Source: Agrococcus baldri (GTDB taxonomy: Bacteria > Actinomycetota > Actinomycetes > Actinomycetales > Microbacteriaceae). From it: DNA of 64,000 bases. The notes under the pieces were generated by a model that saw only the letters and a program-made list of their open reading frames with translations, had not been told where the DNA came from and made no database searches. The DNA is taken from the NCBI GenBank assembly GCA_900114805.1, contig FOZN01000001.1, positions 434,001 to 498,000 of the forward strand, given 5' to 3'. Made by a program: the position numbers and the translations under genes. This document shows, one piece after another, positions 17,996 to 27,299 of the stretch (the first letter of the stretch is position 1; the number at the start of each line of letters is the position of its first letter).

Positions 17996-18026
17996 AATGC
18001 GCCGCCCCAAACCGGGACGGCGCATT
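17996..18026 (-). terminator. intrinsic terminator of lsr2
   Basis: Stem AATGCGCCG (17996-18004) pairs with CGGCGCATT (18018-18026) and continues with CCC/GGG past one mismatch. On the minus strand the stem is followed by TTTTGTTTC, the expected U-rich tail, just after the lsr2 stop. Confidence 0.75.
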
Positions 18027-18040
18027 CGGCTATACGGGAA

Positions 18041-18379
18041 TCAACGATTCCGGTACTGCTCCACAATGTCCGCAGAGATCCGGCCACGCGAGGCGACCTT
18101 GATCCCCTGCGACTCGGCCCACTCACGAATAGCCGCGGTCTCGGAGTTGCCGCCGTTGCGGGCAGCGCTTGCCCCACCGGTCTTGCGGCGTCCCGAGACT
18201 CGGCGCGATGCACGCACGTAGCGCTCGAGCACGTTCGAGAACTCCTCGACGTGCTCGTTGGAAAGGTCGATCTCATACTCTGCTCCGTCGAATGCAAAGC
18301 GCACGGTACGGCCTTCGCCGTCCGAGATGCTGTCGCCCGAGAAGTCGTCGACCAACTGCACAAATGTCTTCTTAGCCAT
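18041..18379 (-). CDS. lsr2: Lsr2-type nucleoid-associated protein
   Basis: A 112-residue Lsr2 homologue of normal length. The N-terminal dimerisation part begins MAKKTFVQLVDDFSG, a basic linker follows (residues ~60-75), and the C-terminal DNA-binding domain has the AT-hook-like RGR in VASRGRISADIV. It binds AT-rich DNA, bridges it and silences acquired genes. I start at ATG 18379 (MAKK), the family start. It stands directly upstream of, and divergent from, the lower-GC polysaccharide locus, a typical Lsr2 target type (inference). It has its own terminator. Confidence 0.95.
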   Translation of the reverse strand: MAKKTFVQLVDDFSGDSISDGEGRTVRFAFDGAEYEIDLSNEHVEEFSNVLERYVRASRRVSGRRKTGGASAARNGGNSETAAIREWAESQGIKVASRGRISADIVEQYRNR

Positions 18380-18640
18380 GGCGAGAAACATAGCGCAACA
18401 TCCTGGCAACTGGTATCCATTCGGAAGCGCATTAGCGAGCGACCCTGCACGCCGCTGACACTGTTCAACTCGCCGGCATTTTGCTGGGGTTGGCGCACGG
18501 GTACACGCTGCGTCCAACGTTGAGTCCGCCTGTGCACCAGCCCGGCACGAGCCCTTGGGTATCATTGACACCGAAGAGAACGTCCGGTCGCGCCTGTGAA
18601 GATGGTTCGTCGCGGGCTGGCAGTGACACGGAGGCAACTG

Positions 18641-20527
18641 GTGAGTTCGAGCGCAGGCAACGGAACGACTCTTCGATCGATCCGAGCCGGGATTCGTGTC
18701 TACCAGTACCTGTTCGACGCCATCGCGTGGATCCTTGCCATCGTGGTTGCGATCTGGCTCCGCTACGAGTTCACCTTCCGCGACACGAACTGGCTCACGT
18801 TACTTGCCATCTGCGTCGTCGCCGTCCTAGTGCAGCTGGGGGCCGGGCTGATCTTGAACCTCTACCGCCGGCGCTACCAGGTCGGCAGTTTTGACGAGGT
18901 CCTCAGCCTGACGGGGTCAGTAGCGCTGACCTTCGTCGTGATTGCCCTGCCGATCGTCATCTTCGGCAACGAGCTCGGCATCCCGCGAAGCACGGCACTC
19001 ATCGCGGCCCCGCTCGCCTTCCTCGCAATGGCGCTCACGCGCTATTTTCGTCGCGTCGCGATCGAGCGCGCGAGCCGACCGACTGACGCGGCCACACCCG
19101 TGCTCGTCTACGGCGCTGGTTTCGTCGGGTCTAGCCTCATCAAGCGGATGCGTACCGACAGCAAGTCCCGCTTCAACCCCATCGGAATCATCGATGACGC
19201 CCCGGAGCAGGCGAACGCCGTCCGCTCAGGTGTGAAGGTGCTCGGCAAGGGAGAGGACCTCGCGCGTATTGCTCAGAACACCGGCGCGACAGCGCTCGTC
19301 GTCGCAATCGCGCGAGCCGACGCGTCAATGCTGCAACGCATTTCTGACCAAGCGGCAGAAGCAGATCTCCGCGTGTTGGTCATGCCGCCGCTCGACGACA
19401 TCCTCGAAGGGCGACGCGGGATGGGAGACCTGCGCGACATCTCGATCGAAGACATCGTCGGGCGCCACCCTGTGGATACTGACGTTGCCACCGTTGCCGG
19501 ATACCTCACTGACAAGCGAGTGCTGGTCACCGGCGCTGGCGGCTCAATAGGCGCCGAGCTCTGCAGACAGATCGCTAAATTCGGACCAGCCGAGCTCATG
19601 ATGCTCGACCGCGACGAGTCGGCACTGCAGGCCGTGCAAATCTCGATCGCCGGCCACGGACTGCTGCACACGAAAGACGTTGTTCTCGCCGACATCCGCG
19701 ATGCCGAAGCTATTCGAGACCTCATGGCCGAGCGTCGCCCGCAGGTCGTCTTCCATGCGGCCGCGCTCAAACATCTGCCTATGCTCGAGCAGTATCCCGA
19801 TGAAGCATGGAAGACGAACGTGCTCGGGTCTTTGAACGTGCTAGAAGCGGCCTTCGCCGCCGATGTCGAAACGTTCGTCAACATATCGACGGACAAGGCC
19901 GCAAACCCGACGAGCGTGCTCGGCCACTCGAAGCGCCTGGCCGAACGTCTCACGGCATCGGTCGCAGCGCGAGGCAAGGGCCGCTACCTGTCAGTGCGAT
20001 TCGGCAACGTGCTCGGCAGCCGCGGCTCGATGCTCCCGACCTTCACTGCGCTGATCGAGGCCGGCGGTCCGCTGACGGTGACGCACCCTGACATCACGCG
20101 CTACTTCATGACTATCCCCGAGGCATGTCAACTGGTTGTCCAGGCTGGCGGAATCGGCCGCCCGGGAGAAGTGCTAATCCTCGATATGGGCAAGCCCGTC
20201 AGGATCCTCGACGTCGCGAAGCGCATGATCCGCATGTCCGGCAAGCCGATCGAAATCGTCTACACCGGGCTGCGCCCGCACGAGAAGTTGCACGAGGAAC
20301 TCATCGGTGTTGGTGAGCAGGACGACCGCCCGTTCCACGCCAAGATTACGCACGCACAGGGCGAGCCGCTGGAACCTTCCGGTCTCGACAAACCCCGCTG
20401 GGATGCTCATTGGACGGGCGAGCACGAGCGCAACCTGCGCGAGCACCGCCGCGACGACAACGACAACATGGCAGGAGCTACCGCCCCCATCATGCGCATC
20501 CAGTCCGGACGAGGAACCACTCAGTGA
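18641..20527 (+). CDS. membrane-bound nucleotide-sugar 4,6-dehydratase (PglF/CapD/EpsC type)
   Basis: A 628-residue protein. Four N-terminal membrane helices lead into a first Rossmann domain (VLVYGAGFVGSSL) and then the catalytic extended SDR domain (VLVTGAGGSIGAEL). The active-site region is STDKAANPTS followed by LGHSK; the usual SDR Tyr is replaced, as in the PglF/FlaA1 group, here by Leu. It converts UDP-GlcNAc to the UDP-4-keto-6-deoxy sugar. GTG 18641 has a strong GGAGG six bases upstream and is better than GTG 18596. The stop overlaps the aminotransferase start (GTGA), so the two act in sequence. Confidence 0.88.
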   Translation: MSSSAGNGTTLRSIRAGIRVYQYLFDAIAWILAIVVAIWLRYEFTFRDTNWLTLLAICVVAVLVQLGAGLILNLYRRRYQVGSFDEVLSLTGSVALTFVVIALPIVIFGNELGIPRSTALIAAPLAFLAMALTRYFRRVAIERASRPTDAATPVLVYGAGFVGSSLIKRMRTDSKSRFNPIGIIDDAPEQANAVRSGVKVLGKGEDLARIAQNTGATALVVAIARADASMLQRISDQAAEADLRVLVMPPLDDILEGRRGMGDLRDISIEDIVGRHPVDTDVATVAGYLTDKRVLVTGAGGSIGAELCRQIAKFGPAELMMLDRDESALQAVQISIAGHGLLHTKDVVLADIRDAEAIRDLMAERRPQVVFHAAALKHLPMLEQYPDEAWKTNVLGSLNVLEAAFAADVETFVNISTDKAANPTSVLGHSKRLAERLTASVAARGKGRYLSVRFGNVLGSRGSMLPTFTALIEAGGPLTVTHPDITRYFMTIPEACQLVVQAGGIGRPGEVLILDMGKPVRILDVAKRMIRMSGKPIEIVYTGLRPHEKLHEELIGVGEQDDRPFHAKITHAQGEPLEPSGLDKPRWDAHWTGEHERNLREHRRDDNDNMAGATAPIMRIQSGRGTTQ

Positions 20528-21657
20528 ACGACCGCATATACATGTCCTCCCCCGATATCGGAGAGGCAGAGAAGTCTGCCGTCCGCGCAGCCATGGACTC
20601 GGGCTGGATAGCACCGCTGGGGCCGGAGGTTGACGGATTCGAGCAAGACCTTGCCGCCCGCGTGGGCGTCGCGCATGGCGTGGCGCTATCGAGCGGCACC
20701 GCAGCATTGCACCTCGGACTGCTCGGACTCGGCATCGGTCCCGGCGACATCGTCGTCACATCGTCGATGACGTTCGCCGCGACAGCGAATGCCATCGTCT
20801 ACACGGGCGCGACGCCAGTCTTCGTCGACTCCGACTCCGAGACAGGCAACATCGATGTCGGACTATTGGCCGAGGCGCTCTCGACTCTCGCGTCCGAGGG
20901 GACGCCGGCGAAAGCGATCGTGCCCGTCGATTTGTTGGGCAAGGCGGTCGACTACACCTCCGTCGAGTTACTCGCACGCCGGTACGGAATCCCGGTACTC
21001 GCGGATGCAGCCGAGTCGCTGGGCGCCACACATGCGGGCCGTGCGGCCGGCTCATTCGGCGCCGCCTCGATCGTTTCCTTCAACGGCAATAAGATCATGA
21101 CGACCTCCGGCGGCGGCATGCTTCTCACCGACGACGAAGCCCTCGCGCAACGTACCCGCTACCTCGCCACGCAAGCCCGGCAGCCCGTCGCGCATTACGA
21201 GCACACCGATATCGGTTACAACTACCGGCTTTCAAATCTTCTTGCTGCTCTAGGTCGAGCTCAGCTCGCACGCCTGGACGAAATGATCGCACGTCGCCGA
21301 GAACTGCGCGCTGTGTACACGCAGTTCTTTGCGACAGTAGATGGAGTACGGATCTTCGGGCGGGACGGTGCTGAAGACAACTGTTGGCTGACGTCCATCG
21401 TAGTTGACCGAGAGGAATCAGGTTTCACTCCTTCCGAGCTTCAAATTTTTCTGGCCAACCGCGACATCGAAAGTCGACCGCTGTGGAAACCGATGCATCT
21501 GCAACCAGTATTCGCGGGGGCGCGCACGTTCCTTAACGGGAACTCGGAGCAACTCTTTAGTAACGGACTTACCCTGCCCTCCGGCTCCGCTCTCTCGCCG
21601 ACGCAACTCCGACGTGTGATGGATTCGCTAACGCTCTTCGTGGAGGCCCGTCGATGA
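20524..21657 (+). CDS. DegT/DnrJ/EryC1 sugar aminotransferase (PglE/EpsN-like)
   Basis: A 377-residue PLP enzyme starting at GTG 20524, overlapping the dehydratase stop by four bases with GAGGA upstream. The PLP lysine is in SFNGNKIMTTSGGGML, the EpsN/PglE pattern; ALSSGTAALHLGLLGLGIGPGD is the conserved N-terminal PLP-phosphate block. It should aminate the 4-keto sugar from the upstream enzyme to give a UDP-4-amino-4,6-dideoxy-GlcNAc. No PglD-type acetyltransferase for that amine lies next to it, which leaves the fate of the amino group open. A second family member is at 37681-38778. Confidence 0.88.
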   Translation: MNDRIYMSSPDIGEAEKSAVRAAMDSGWIAPLGPEVDGFEQDLAARVGVAHGVALSSGTAALHLGLLGLGIGPGDIVVTSSMTFAATANAIVYTGATPVFVDSDSETGNIDVGLLAEALSTLASEGTPAKAIVPVDLLGKAVDYTSVELLARRYGIPVLADAAESLGATHAGRAAGSFGAASIVSFNGNKIMTTSGGGMLLTDDEALAQRTRYLATQARQPVAHYEHTDIGYNYRLSNLLAALGRAQLARLDEMIARRRELRAVYTQFFATVDGVRIFGRDGAEDNCWLTSIVVDREESGFTPSELQIFLANRDIESRPLWKPMHLQPVFAGARTFLNGNSEQLFSNGLTLPSGSALSPTQLRRVMDSLTLFVEARR

Positions 21658-21790
21658 TTAGGACGCGGAGGTCACAACTATCAGTTCCCACCACTGCTCA
21701 ACCTCCAGCACCAGGCAACCGCGACCTCTGCTGCCGAATGCATCAGCCGTCAGCGAACACCGCACCGTCGACGCGAGTAAGCGCTCACAG

Positions 21791-23002
21791 ATGAAATATG
21801 CGATTACCGGGCCCTATTGCGACGTCAATTTTGGCGATTACGCAATGCTGCCTAACAACCTTGCGAGCTTTCCGGCCTCCCCGTCCGTAATCTTCTCCTT
21901 CAACGATGAATTCCTGGCTTCGATGCTCGAGGATTATGCTTTGGCTCAATCGGCCGAAGTCGTCCACGTGGGCGTGACACAAGAAGTAGAAGACCTGCCT
22001 ACGGATCGCTCGCTGGCGGCCTTAGAGATCTTGCGCTGCGTAGAGAACTTAGACGCTTTGCACCGATGGATCTCCAGCGTTGACGCATTGATAGTCAACG
22101 GAGGCGGCTACATCAATGATCTGTGGGCGCGCCCTCACCGCCTCGGGCGACTTGTGGCAATCCTGGCGCCCGCTCTCGTGGCAGCGCAACAAGGCAAGCA
22201 AGTCCACTTCACCGCCAACGGATTCGGCCCATTCTCCGAGAGCTTCGATTTTTTTGCATCTGTGCTTTCCAGAATGCCGACAGCAACCTTCACGTGCCGG
22301 GACGATCTGGGGTCAGCCGGGTGGTTGCGGCGCTTGGGGATCGCGGACGATCGAATCTACTTGGCGCCGGACGATCTACTCGTGCTTCATCCAAGTATCG
22401 AGAAACGGACACCCCGGTGGCGTCCTCCGGATCCCGCGGGCTACCTCGTGCTGGAGACCTATCGCCCAATGGAAGAGCTCGAGGATAACGTCGGCTCATT
22501 GCGGGCCCTCCAAGCGGACCTGGACACATCAATCGTGCTCCTACCGATGCATCGTGGCCATGGCGGGGAGGATCAGGCTCATGCGCTTAGCGGCATTCTC
22601 CCGCGCGCTCACGTCTACCCGATCTCTGACTCTGGTTACCTCCCGATCGAAGACGCTGTGAATATTATCCGCGGAGCGCGACTTACCGTGACCGATCGCT
22701 ACCACGGCCTGGTCGCCGCACTCGGCGCGGCGTCTCCGGTTGTGAGCATCATCCGACCAGTGCGCGGCTCACTCGACTACTATTACAGAAAGAACGCGGG
22801 AGCACTGGCTTGGCGGCTTGCACCGGGGGCCTACTCCGAGGACGACTTCATTCGGCTGCAGTGGTCGGAGGTGCCCACTACTGCAAAGGAGTTGGAGGCA
22901 CTGGTTGCGCGCCAAACGGAAGCATACTCCGCCTCCCACGCCCATTTCGAAAATACAGGCGCTGCTAGAGGTAGCTTAGTTCGAAGGATCTTCTCATCAT
23001 GA
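21791..23002 (+). CDS. polysaccharide pyruvyl transferase family protein
   Basis: A 403-residue protein of the pyruvyltransferase family: N-terminal GPYCDVNFGDYAM, central NGGGYINDLW and ANGFGPFS, and C-terminal VTDRYHGLVAALGAASPV, the conserved block of this GT-B-like family. Members transfer pyruvate from PEP to sugar hydroxyls, adding acidic ketals to exopolysaccharide. It follows a 133-bp gap with no recognisable signal after the aminotransferase gene, and its stop overlaps the sugar-transferase start (ATGA). Codon use here is less GC-rich than in the flanks, consistent with transfer. Confidence 0.82.
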   Translation: MKYAITGPYCDVNFGDYAMLPNNLASFPASPSVIFSFNDEFLASMLEDYALAQSAEVVHVGVTQEVEDLPTDRSLAALEILRCVENLDALHRWISSVDALIVNGGGYINDLWARPHRLGRLVAILAPALVAAQQGKQVHFTANGFGPFSESFDFFASVLSRMPTATFTCRDDLGSAGWLRRLGIADDRIYLAPDDLLVLHPSIEKRTPRWRPPDPAGYLVLETYRPMEELEDNVGSLRALQADLDTSIVLLPMHRGHGGEDQAHALSGILPRAHVYPISDSGYLPIEDAVNIIRGARLTVTDRYHGLVAALGAASPVVSIIRPVRGSLDYYYRKNAGALAWRLAPGAYSEDDFIRLQWSEVPTTAKELEALVARQTEAYSASHAHFENTGAARGSLVRRIFSS

Positions 23003-23637
23003 ATACGCTCTATTCGCGAAGAATAAAGCGACCGCTTGATGCGGTCATTAGCGGAGTTGCCCTAATTGCGTTGGCGCCTCTTTTCACCGTCGCCGGCGCC
23101 GCAATCCGAATTGACACCCCCGGGCCGGCCCTCTTTGCGCAGTCACGGGTCGGCAAGAACGGCGTCGTGTTTGAGGTTCTCAAGTTCCGAAGCATGCTCA
23201 GCCCGAGCGAAAGCGTACGCCCCGACGGATCGGAAATGAGCAACTCTGAACGAGTCACGCGTGTCGGACGCATACTGCGGCGAGTCAGCCTCGACGAACT
23301 GCCCCAGCTCGTCAACGTTCTCCGAGGCGACATGTCGCTAGTCGGCCCCCGCCCCGCGCTTCCATATCAAGTGTCAAGATACTCAACAATTCAGCGGGAA
23401 CGCTTGAGCGTACGTCCCGGTATCACCGGTTTGGCGCAGGTCAGTGGCCGCAACAAGCTCACCTGGGACGAGAAAATCGCGCTTGATCTGGAGTATTGTC
23501 GAGAAGTACGCATGCTGGATGACCTGCGGATTCTACTTCGCACGGCGCGTGCTGTGGTATCGCGCGACGGCCAAGACTTCGTCGCTCACGATGCAATCAG
23601 CAGTCACGGCGACGTGAGTTACCTCAAGCATATCTGA
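22999..23637 (+). CDS. initiating sugar-1-phosphate transferase (PglC/EpsL-like)
   Basis: A 212-residue monotopic phosphoglycosyl transferase. One N-terminal re-entrant hydrophobic segment (residues ~13-35) is followed by GPALFAQSRVG, KFRSM, the catalytic Asp-Glu in SLDELPQLVNVL, and GDMSLVGPRP. It moves a sugar 1-phosphate from a UDP-sugar to undecaprenyl phosphate and so starts repeat-unit assembly on the inner membrane face. Small size fits the PglC class rather than WbaP. With the dehydratase and aminotransferase upstream, the first sugar is probably a 4-amino-4,6-dideoxy-hexosamine derivative (inference). Coupled to the pyruvyltransferase gene by ATGA. Confidence 0.9.
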   Translation: MNTLYSRRIKRPLDAVISGVALIALAPLFTVAGAAIRIDTPGPALFAQSRVGKNGVVFEVLKFRSMLSPSESVRPDGSEMSNSERVTRVGRILRRVSLDELPQLVNVLRGDMSLVGPRPALPYQVSRYSTIQRERLSVRPGITGLAQVSGRNKLTWDEKIALDLEYCREVRMLDDLRILLRTARAVVSRDGQDFVAHDAISSHGDVSYLKHI

Positions 23638-23652
23638 ACCAAGGATCTCCTG

Positions 23653-24600
23653 ATGACCCCAGCTTTGACTGTACTGTTCACATCCGTTGGGCGGCGCGTC
23701 GAGTTGATCCGCCACTTTCTAGATCACGCGAGCGCCAACCCGGGAGATCTTCGCGTGCTGGGAACGGAGATCGACCGCTTCTCGCCTGCGGCTCAACTAC
23801 TGGGCGACGCGGCACTTGGAGTTCCTCGCACTGAGGACCCGAGCTACGACCGGGTGATTGCCGATATCTGTTCTGAGAACAATGTGGACGTTATCTTCCC
23901 TCTGATTGACCCAGATATCTTGCGGCTCGGTACGACAGAAACCTCGGCACCGCTAGCCTCTGTCGATCCCGAGAGCGCCCGAATGGTTTCGGACAAGTGG
24001 CTCACTTATCGCTGGCTGGTCGACCGCGACATCCCGACCGCAATTTCCTGGCTACCGAGCGAGCTCGTCGACACCGGTTACCCCTTGTTCATGAAGCCCC
24101 GTCGCGGAAGCGGCGGAATCGATGCGTTCAAGATTCACTCCACGGTGGAGCTTGATTTTTTTACCACGTATATCGATGACCCGATCGTGCAGGAGCTCCT
24201 GGAAGGTCCGGAGATTACAGTAGACGTAATCGTCGGCGCCCGTAGTGAGATCCTCGCAATGGTGCAGCGCCAGCGCCTCGCAGTTCGTGGTGGCGAAGTG
24301 AGTCGAGGCGCTGTTGTTGAGGACCCAGCAGTATCCGCACTCGTGTACCAGGTGATCGAGGGACTGAAACCGACCGGACCAGTCACCGTGCAAGGAATGT
24401 ATGCCCGCGACAAATCGTTTCGGATTACGGAGATCAATGCACGAATGGGGGGCGGTATCCCGCTAGCAGTTGCTGCTGGCGTCCCCGTCGCCCGCCTGCT
24501 GACCGATAGCTGGTTGGGCCGCGAACGGACGGAAGAAACCGCGATCGATGTGGGCCTACACATGGTTCGCTTCGATGAGTCGCTCTTTTATAAGCCATGA
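23653..24600 (+). CDS. ATP-grasp ligase-like protein
   Basis: A 315-residue protein with an N-terminal pre-ATP-grasp domain (LFTSVGRRVELIRHFLDHA) and an ATP-grasp fold: PLFMKPRRGSGGIDAF (ATP-binding loop), VQELLEGPEITVDVI, and EINARMGGGIPL, the Mg-binding Glu-x-Asn. It resembles the carbamoyl-phosphate-synthase large-chain-like proteins found in polysaccharide clusters. Such enzymes join a carboxylate to an amine through an acyl phosphate. It is followed by a HAD gene with ATGA overlap. The cluster makes an amino sugar but shows no matching N-acetyltransferase, so aminoacylation of the 4-amino group is a testable idea; no substrate is known. Confidence 0.8.
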   Translation: MTPALTVLFTSVGRRVELIRHFLDHASANPGDLRVLGTEIDRFSPAAQLLGDAALGVPRTEDPSYDRVIADICSENNVDVIFPLIDPDILRLGTTETSAPLASVDPESARMVSDKWLTYRWLVDRDIPTAISWLPSELVDTGYPLFMKPRRGSGGIDAFKIHSTVELDFFTTYIDDPIVQELLEGPEITVDVIVGARSEILAMVQRQRLAVRGGEVSRGAVVEDPAVSALVYQVIEGLKPTGPVTVQGMYARDKSFRITEINARMGGGIPLAVAAGVPVARLLTDSWLGRERTEETAIDVGLHMVRFDESLFYKP

Positions 24601-25298
24601 GACAACTGTCGGTGAGCGGCGTCATCTTCGATCTAGACGATACTTTGATGCCCGAACTCGATTACGTTCGCAGTGGCTACGCGCACGTTTCACGTTTGTT
24701 GTCGGACCGACTGTCTGTCCCTGCTCCCAGGATCGAACAGGATCTTTGGACGATTTTTCGATCGCCGGATAGGTCTCGCGCGTACAATCGCTTACTTGAA
24801 CTCTACGGAGTGAGTGACCCCGCGCTAGTTCGAGACTGCATACGCAGTTATCGAGCACACCTTCCCGAGGTGTCACTCTCCGATGCCGACAGCAAACTTC
24901 TCGACTGGTGCTTGAGTTGGGGTCCGGTTGGAGTGGTTACGGATGGACCCCGGGTCATGCAAGCCGCCAAAGCTCAGGCACTGGGTTTGACCGAGCGAGG
25001 TATCCAGGTCGTGTTATCTGATGACCTTGGTGGCCGCGTCGGTTGGAAACCCTCCCCCGCGGGAATGCTCGAAGCATGCAGGCGCATGGAAATTTGTCCG
25101 GACCGCGCCGTCTACGTCGGAGACAACCCAGCAAAAGATTTCATCGCAGCACACGCAGCAGGCATGCATGCGATTCGTTTTCGCACCCGCGGCCAACTTC
25201 ATCACGCTGTAGAACCCGCGGCGGGAGCCGAAGCCGATATTGAAATCAGTAGCCTTCAAGAGTTGCGCTCGATCCTGCGATTCGAGCGACATCATTGA
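24597..25298 (+). CDS. HAD-superfamily hydrolase
   Basis: A 233-residue haloacid dehalogenase-type hydrolase. Motif I is GVIFDLDDTLM (nucleophile Asp in DLDDT), motif II is GVVTDG, the motif III lysine is in GWKPSPAG, and motif IV is VYVGDNPAKDF. A helical cap lies between motifs I and II. It is probably a small-molecule phosphatase acting on a sugar or on an acyl/aminoacyl phosphate. It is translationally coupled (ATGA) to the ATP-grasp gene, so the pair likely serves one modification step of the polysaccharide. Exact substrate unknown. Confidence 0.82.
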   Translation: MRQLSVSGVIFDLDDTLMPELDYVRSGYAHVSRLLSDRLSVPAPRIEQDLWTIFRSPDRSRAYNRLLELYGVSDPALVRDCIRSYRAHLPEVSLSDADSKLLDWCLSWGPVGVVTDGPRVMQAAKAQALGLTERGIQVVLSDDLGGRVGWKPSPAGMLEACRRMEICPDRAVYVGDNPAKDFIAAHAAGMHAIRFRTRGQLHHAVEPAAGAEADIEISSLQELRSILRFERHH

Positions 25299-25526
25299 GA
25301 CGGGAGGCATTGAGCGGCGCAAGGAAATTCCCTACCCCTTGAATCCTTTACCGGTGGACCGGAGGCGACGGAGGTTCCGAGGCGGTCGTTTATCCCCAGG
25401 GAATGCCAGAAGTGTTGTGGCTGCCTTTCAACCGGAGCACTCAGCCGAGCGCGGTGGCTCCGAGATCTCTATCAATGCCAGGGAGCAAGCGAAGAAAGCT
25501 CCAGCCAACCAGGAACGGCACGAAGC
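25299..25526. other. 228-bp gap, no supported gene
   Basis: A frame from 25240 to 25530 is open and its stop overlaps the next ATG (ATGA), but the 96-residue product is basic, low in hydrophobic content and resembles nothing I know. It may be the decayed end of a gene. No hairpin or operator stands out. Confidence 0.4.
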
Positions 25527-26774
25527 ATGAAACTATGGATCGTCAACCATTACGCGGTAATCCCCTCTAAGGATGGTCGCTACGGAAGGCACTTCAGCCT
25601 TGCCAACCACCTGAGAGAGTTGGGGTGGGACACCACGATTTTTGCCGCGAGCACATCCCATCCGGACGGATTGCAACGCATGACGGGGGCTTCGCTGCGT
25701 CGCCGTGTCCGTGAGTCAGAAGCAGAAGCCGTGCTTGTCCGCACGAACGCGTATGGTGACTCTCTTCCTCGACGTTTCCTGGGGATGGCGATCTTCGCCG
25801 CGCACATTCTCGCACCCTGGTCCACCGCCGGTATAGGGAAGCCCGATGTTGTCATGGGTAGTACAGTGCATCCCTTTGCGGCATGGGCTGCTAGCCGGCT
25901 GGCGAAGAGACACGGTATTCCGTTCGTGTTCGAAGTGCGCGACGTCTGGCCGGACTACCTCATCGACCTCGGCAAGCTGACGCCGAACGGACCTCTCGCG
26001 CGGCTAATGCGCGCAGTCATGCGCGTTTGCGCCGAGCGCGCCGTTCTGGTGGTCTCACCACTTAGGGAAGTCCCGACTTGGCTCGATGAGATCGGCTGCG
26101 CGGAGAAGGATTTTGTTTGGATTCCAAATGGCATCGACGTCAAGTTGGGCAACCTCGGCGCGGACTCCGAACTCGCGCACCCAGCTGACGCGACTGAAGC
26201 GTTTGAGTTTCTCTATCTCGGCTCTCATGGCCCTGCCAACGCGCTGGAGTTCCTCATATCTGCATTCGACGAGGCCGCTCAAGTGTCATCGGTCCCGCTT
26301 CGCCTAACACTGATCGGCGATGGCCCCTCGAAGGAATCCTTGAAGAGGATGGCCGCGCGTCTCCGATCTAGCGAGCGAATCCGTTTTGAGGAGCGAATCC
26401 CGCGCTCCGAAGTAGTCGCTCGTGCGAACAGGGCCGACGCGCTGTTAATCGCGACGTCGCGGCACCGCGTCTACCGGTTCGGACTCAGCCCTAACAAGCT
26501 CTTCGACTATCTGCTGGCAGCGAAGCCAATCGTGATCAGCGCCGACCAAAGTAATGCCGTGTCGGACGCGGGTGCCGGCATCCAGGTGCCTGCAGACGAC
26601 ATCAGCGCCTTTGCTAACGCGATCGTCGCCATCAGCGAGACGCCAACAGCGGCACGCGAAGCGATGGGTGCGCGAGGCCGCGCGCATGTGTTGCAGGACT
26701 ACGACTATGCGAAACTAGCGCAGAAACTGGACACAAAGTTGCGAGCGACGCTGTCGTCACGACCTCCGCGATAG
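25527..26774 (+). CDS. GT4-family glycosyltransferase
   Basis: A 415-residue GT-B glycosyltransferase starting MKLWIVNHYAVIP. N-terminal acceptor lobe: RHFSLANHLRELGW. C-terminal donor lobe: FLYLGSHGPANAL and a GT4-type donor site FGLSPNKLFDYLLAAKPIV, with VWIPNGID at the domain junction. It adds a sugar from a nucleotide donor to the growing lipid-linked repeat unit. The pattern resembles WbuB/CapM-like enzymes that often use N-acetylated amino sugars. Last intact gene before the IS-relic zone, same strand as the genes upstream. Confidence 0.88.
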   Translation: MKLWIVNHYAVIPSKDGRYGRHFSLANHLRELGWDTTIFAASTSHPDGLQRMTGASLRRRVRESEAEAVLVRTNAYGDSLPRRFLGMAIFAAHILAPWSTAGIGKPDVVMGSTVHPFAAWAASRLAKRHGIPFVFEVRDVWPDYLIDLGKLTPNGPLARLMRAVMRVCAERAVLVVSPLREVPTWLDEIGCAEKDFVWIPNGIDVKLGNLGADSELAHPADATEAFEFLYLGSHGPANALEFLISAFDEAAQVSSVPLRLTLIGDGPSKESLKRMAARLRSSERIRFEERIPRSEVVARANRADALLIATSRHRVYRFGLSPNKLFDYLLAAKPIVISADQSNAVSDAGAGIQVPADDISAFANAIVAISETPTAAREAMGARGRAHVLQDYDYAKLAQKLDTKLRATLSSRPPR

Positions 26775-26884
26775 CACCTTCCGGCGGGCCCTCATCTCAC
26801 GGCGGGAGGTGCGCAGCGGTTTATCCCGGTTGCAGTGCAATCGCGATGAGTGTTCGAAGGCTCGAGGGTAAGTGCTTATTGCGG
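26775..26884. other. short intergenic stretch before IS relics
   Basis: 110 bp after the glycosyltransferase stop. A GC-rich imperfect hairpin near 26775-26820 could end transcription. No gene seen. Confidence 0.35.
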
Positions 26885-27245
26885 TTCAGTGCCGCCCGAC
26901 GAGTCAGTGCCACCGAGAATTGTTGGTGCTGCCGGTCTCGATCCACGTGGTGTTGTGGACGATGCGGCAACATTGTCGCGTCGGCGTGTACGCCGGAGCC
27001 GAGACGGTGCTGCCAGTCCTCTCGCGTAGCGGGCCGGAAGACTGGCGATGCGTCTTCGTAGCGGCGATTCGAGGCGCTTGAGGAGGATGCTGCGGACGCG
27101 CTCAACTAGCGGCGCATCGAAGAGCCAGCTACCCGGAGCGTGAACGCGGCAAGCTTGCGCAGCTGTTCTCCTTCCCGCCGGGTCTGTCACGGGGCGCGGC
27201 CTAAGACTCTTCGAGGTCGGGCATGCGGATGTAGTGCGCACGGTT
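26885..27245 (-). pseudogene. decayed IS21-family istB (ATPase helper) with IS-end repeats
   Basis: On the minus strand, broken pieces of IstB can be read in several frames: RAHYIRMPDLEES, then a TAG stop, a segment resembling LLNAPLDERARSILL, EDWQHRLGSGVHADA, and (in another frame) TTWIETGST. These follow the order of the better preserved copy at 34829-35390. At 26885-26920 lie tandem copies of a CAGTGCC(A/G)CCCGA-like sequence, similar to repeats at 34722-34786, probably IS21 end repeats. Stops and frameshifts show it is dead. Confidence 0.75.
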
Positions 27246-27299
27246 GAACCGCCTCGGATGTCCGGACGCTCCGGTTGCGTCGCTAACCGGTCAGCGGAC

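Noticed and set aside
25240-25530. 96-residue ORF with ATGA overlap to the glycosyltransferase start
   Set aside because: Begins inside the HAD gene, basic and low in structure, no family likeness; overlap alone is weak support.
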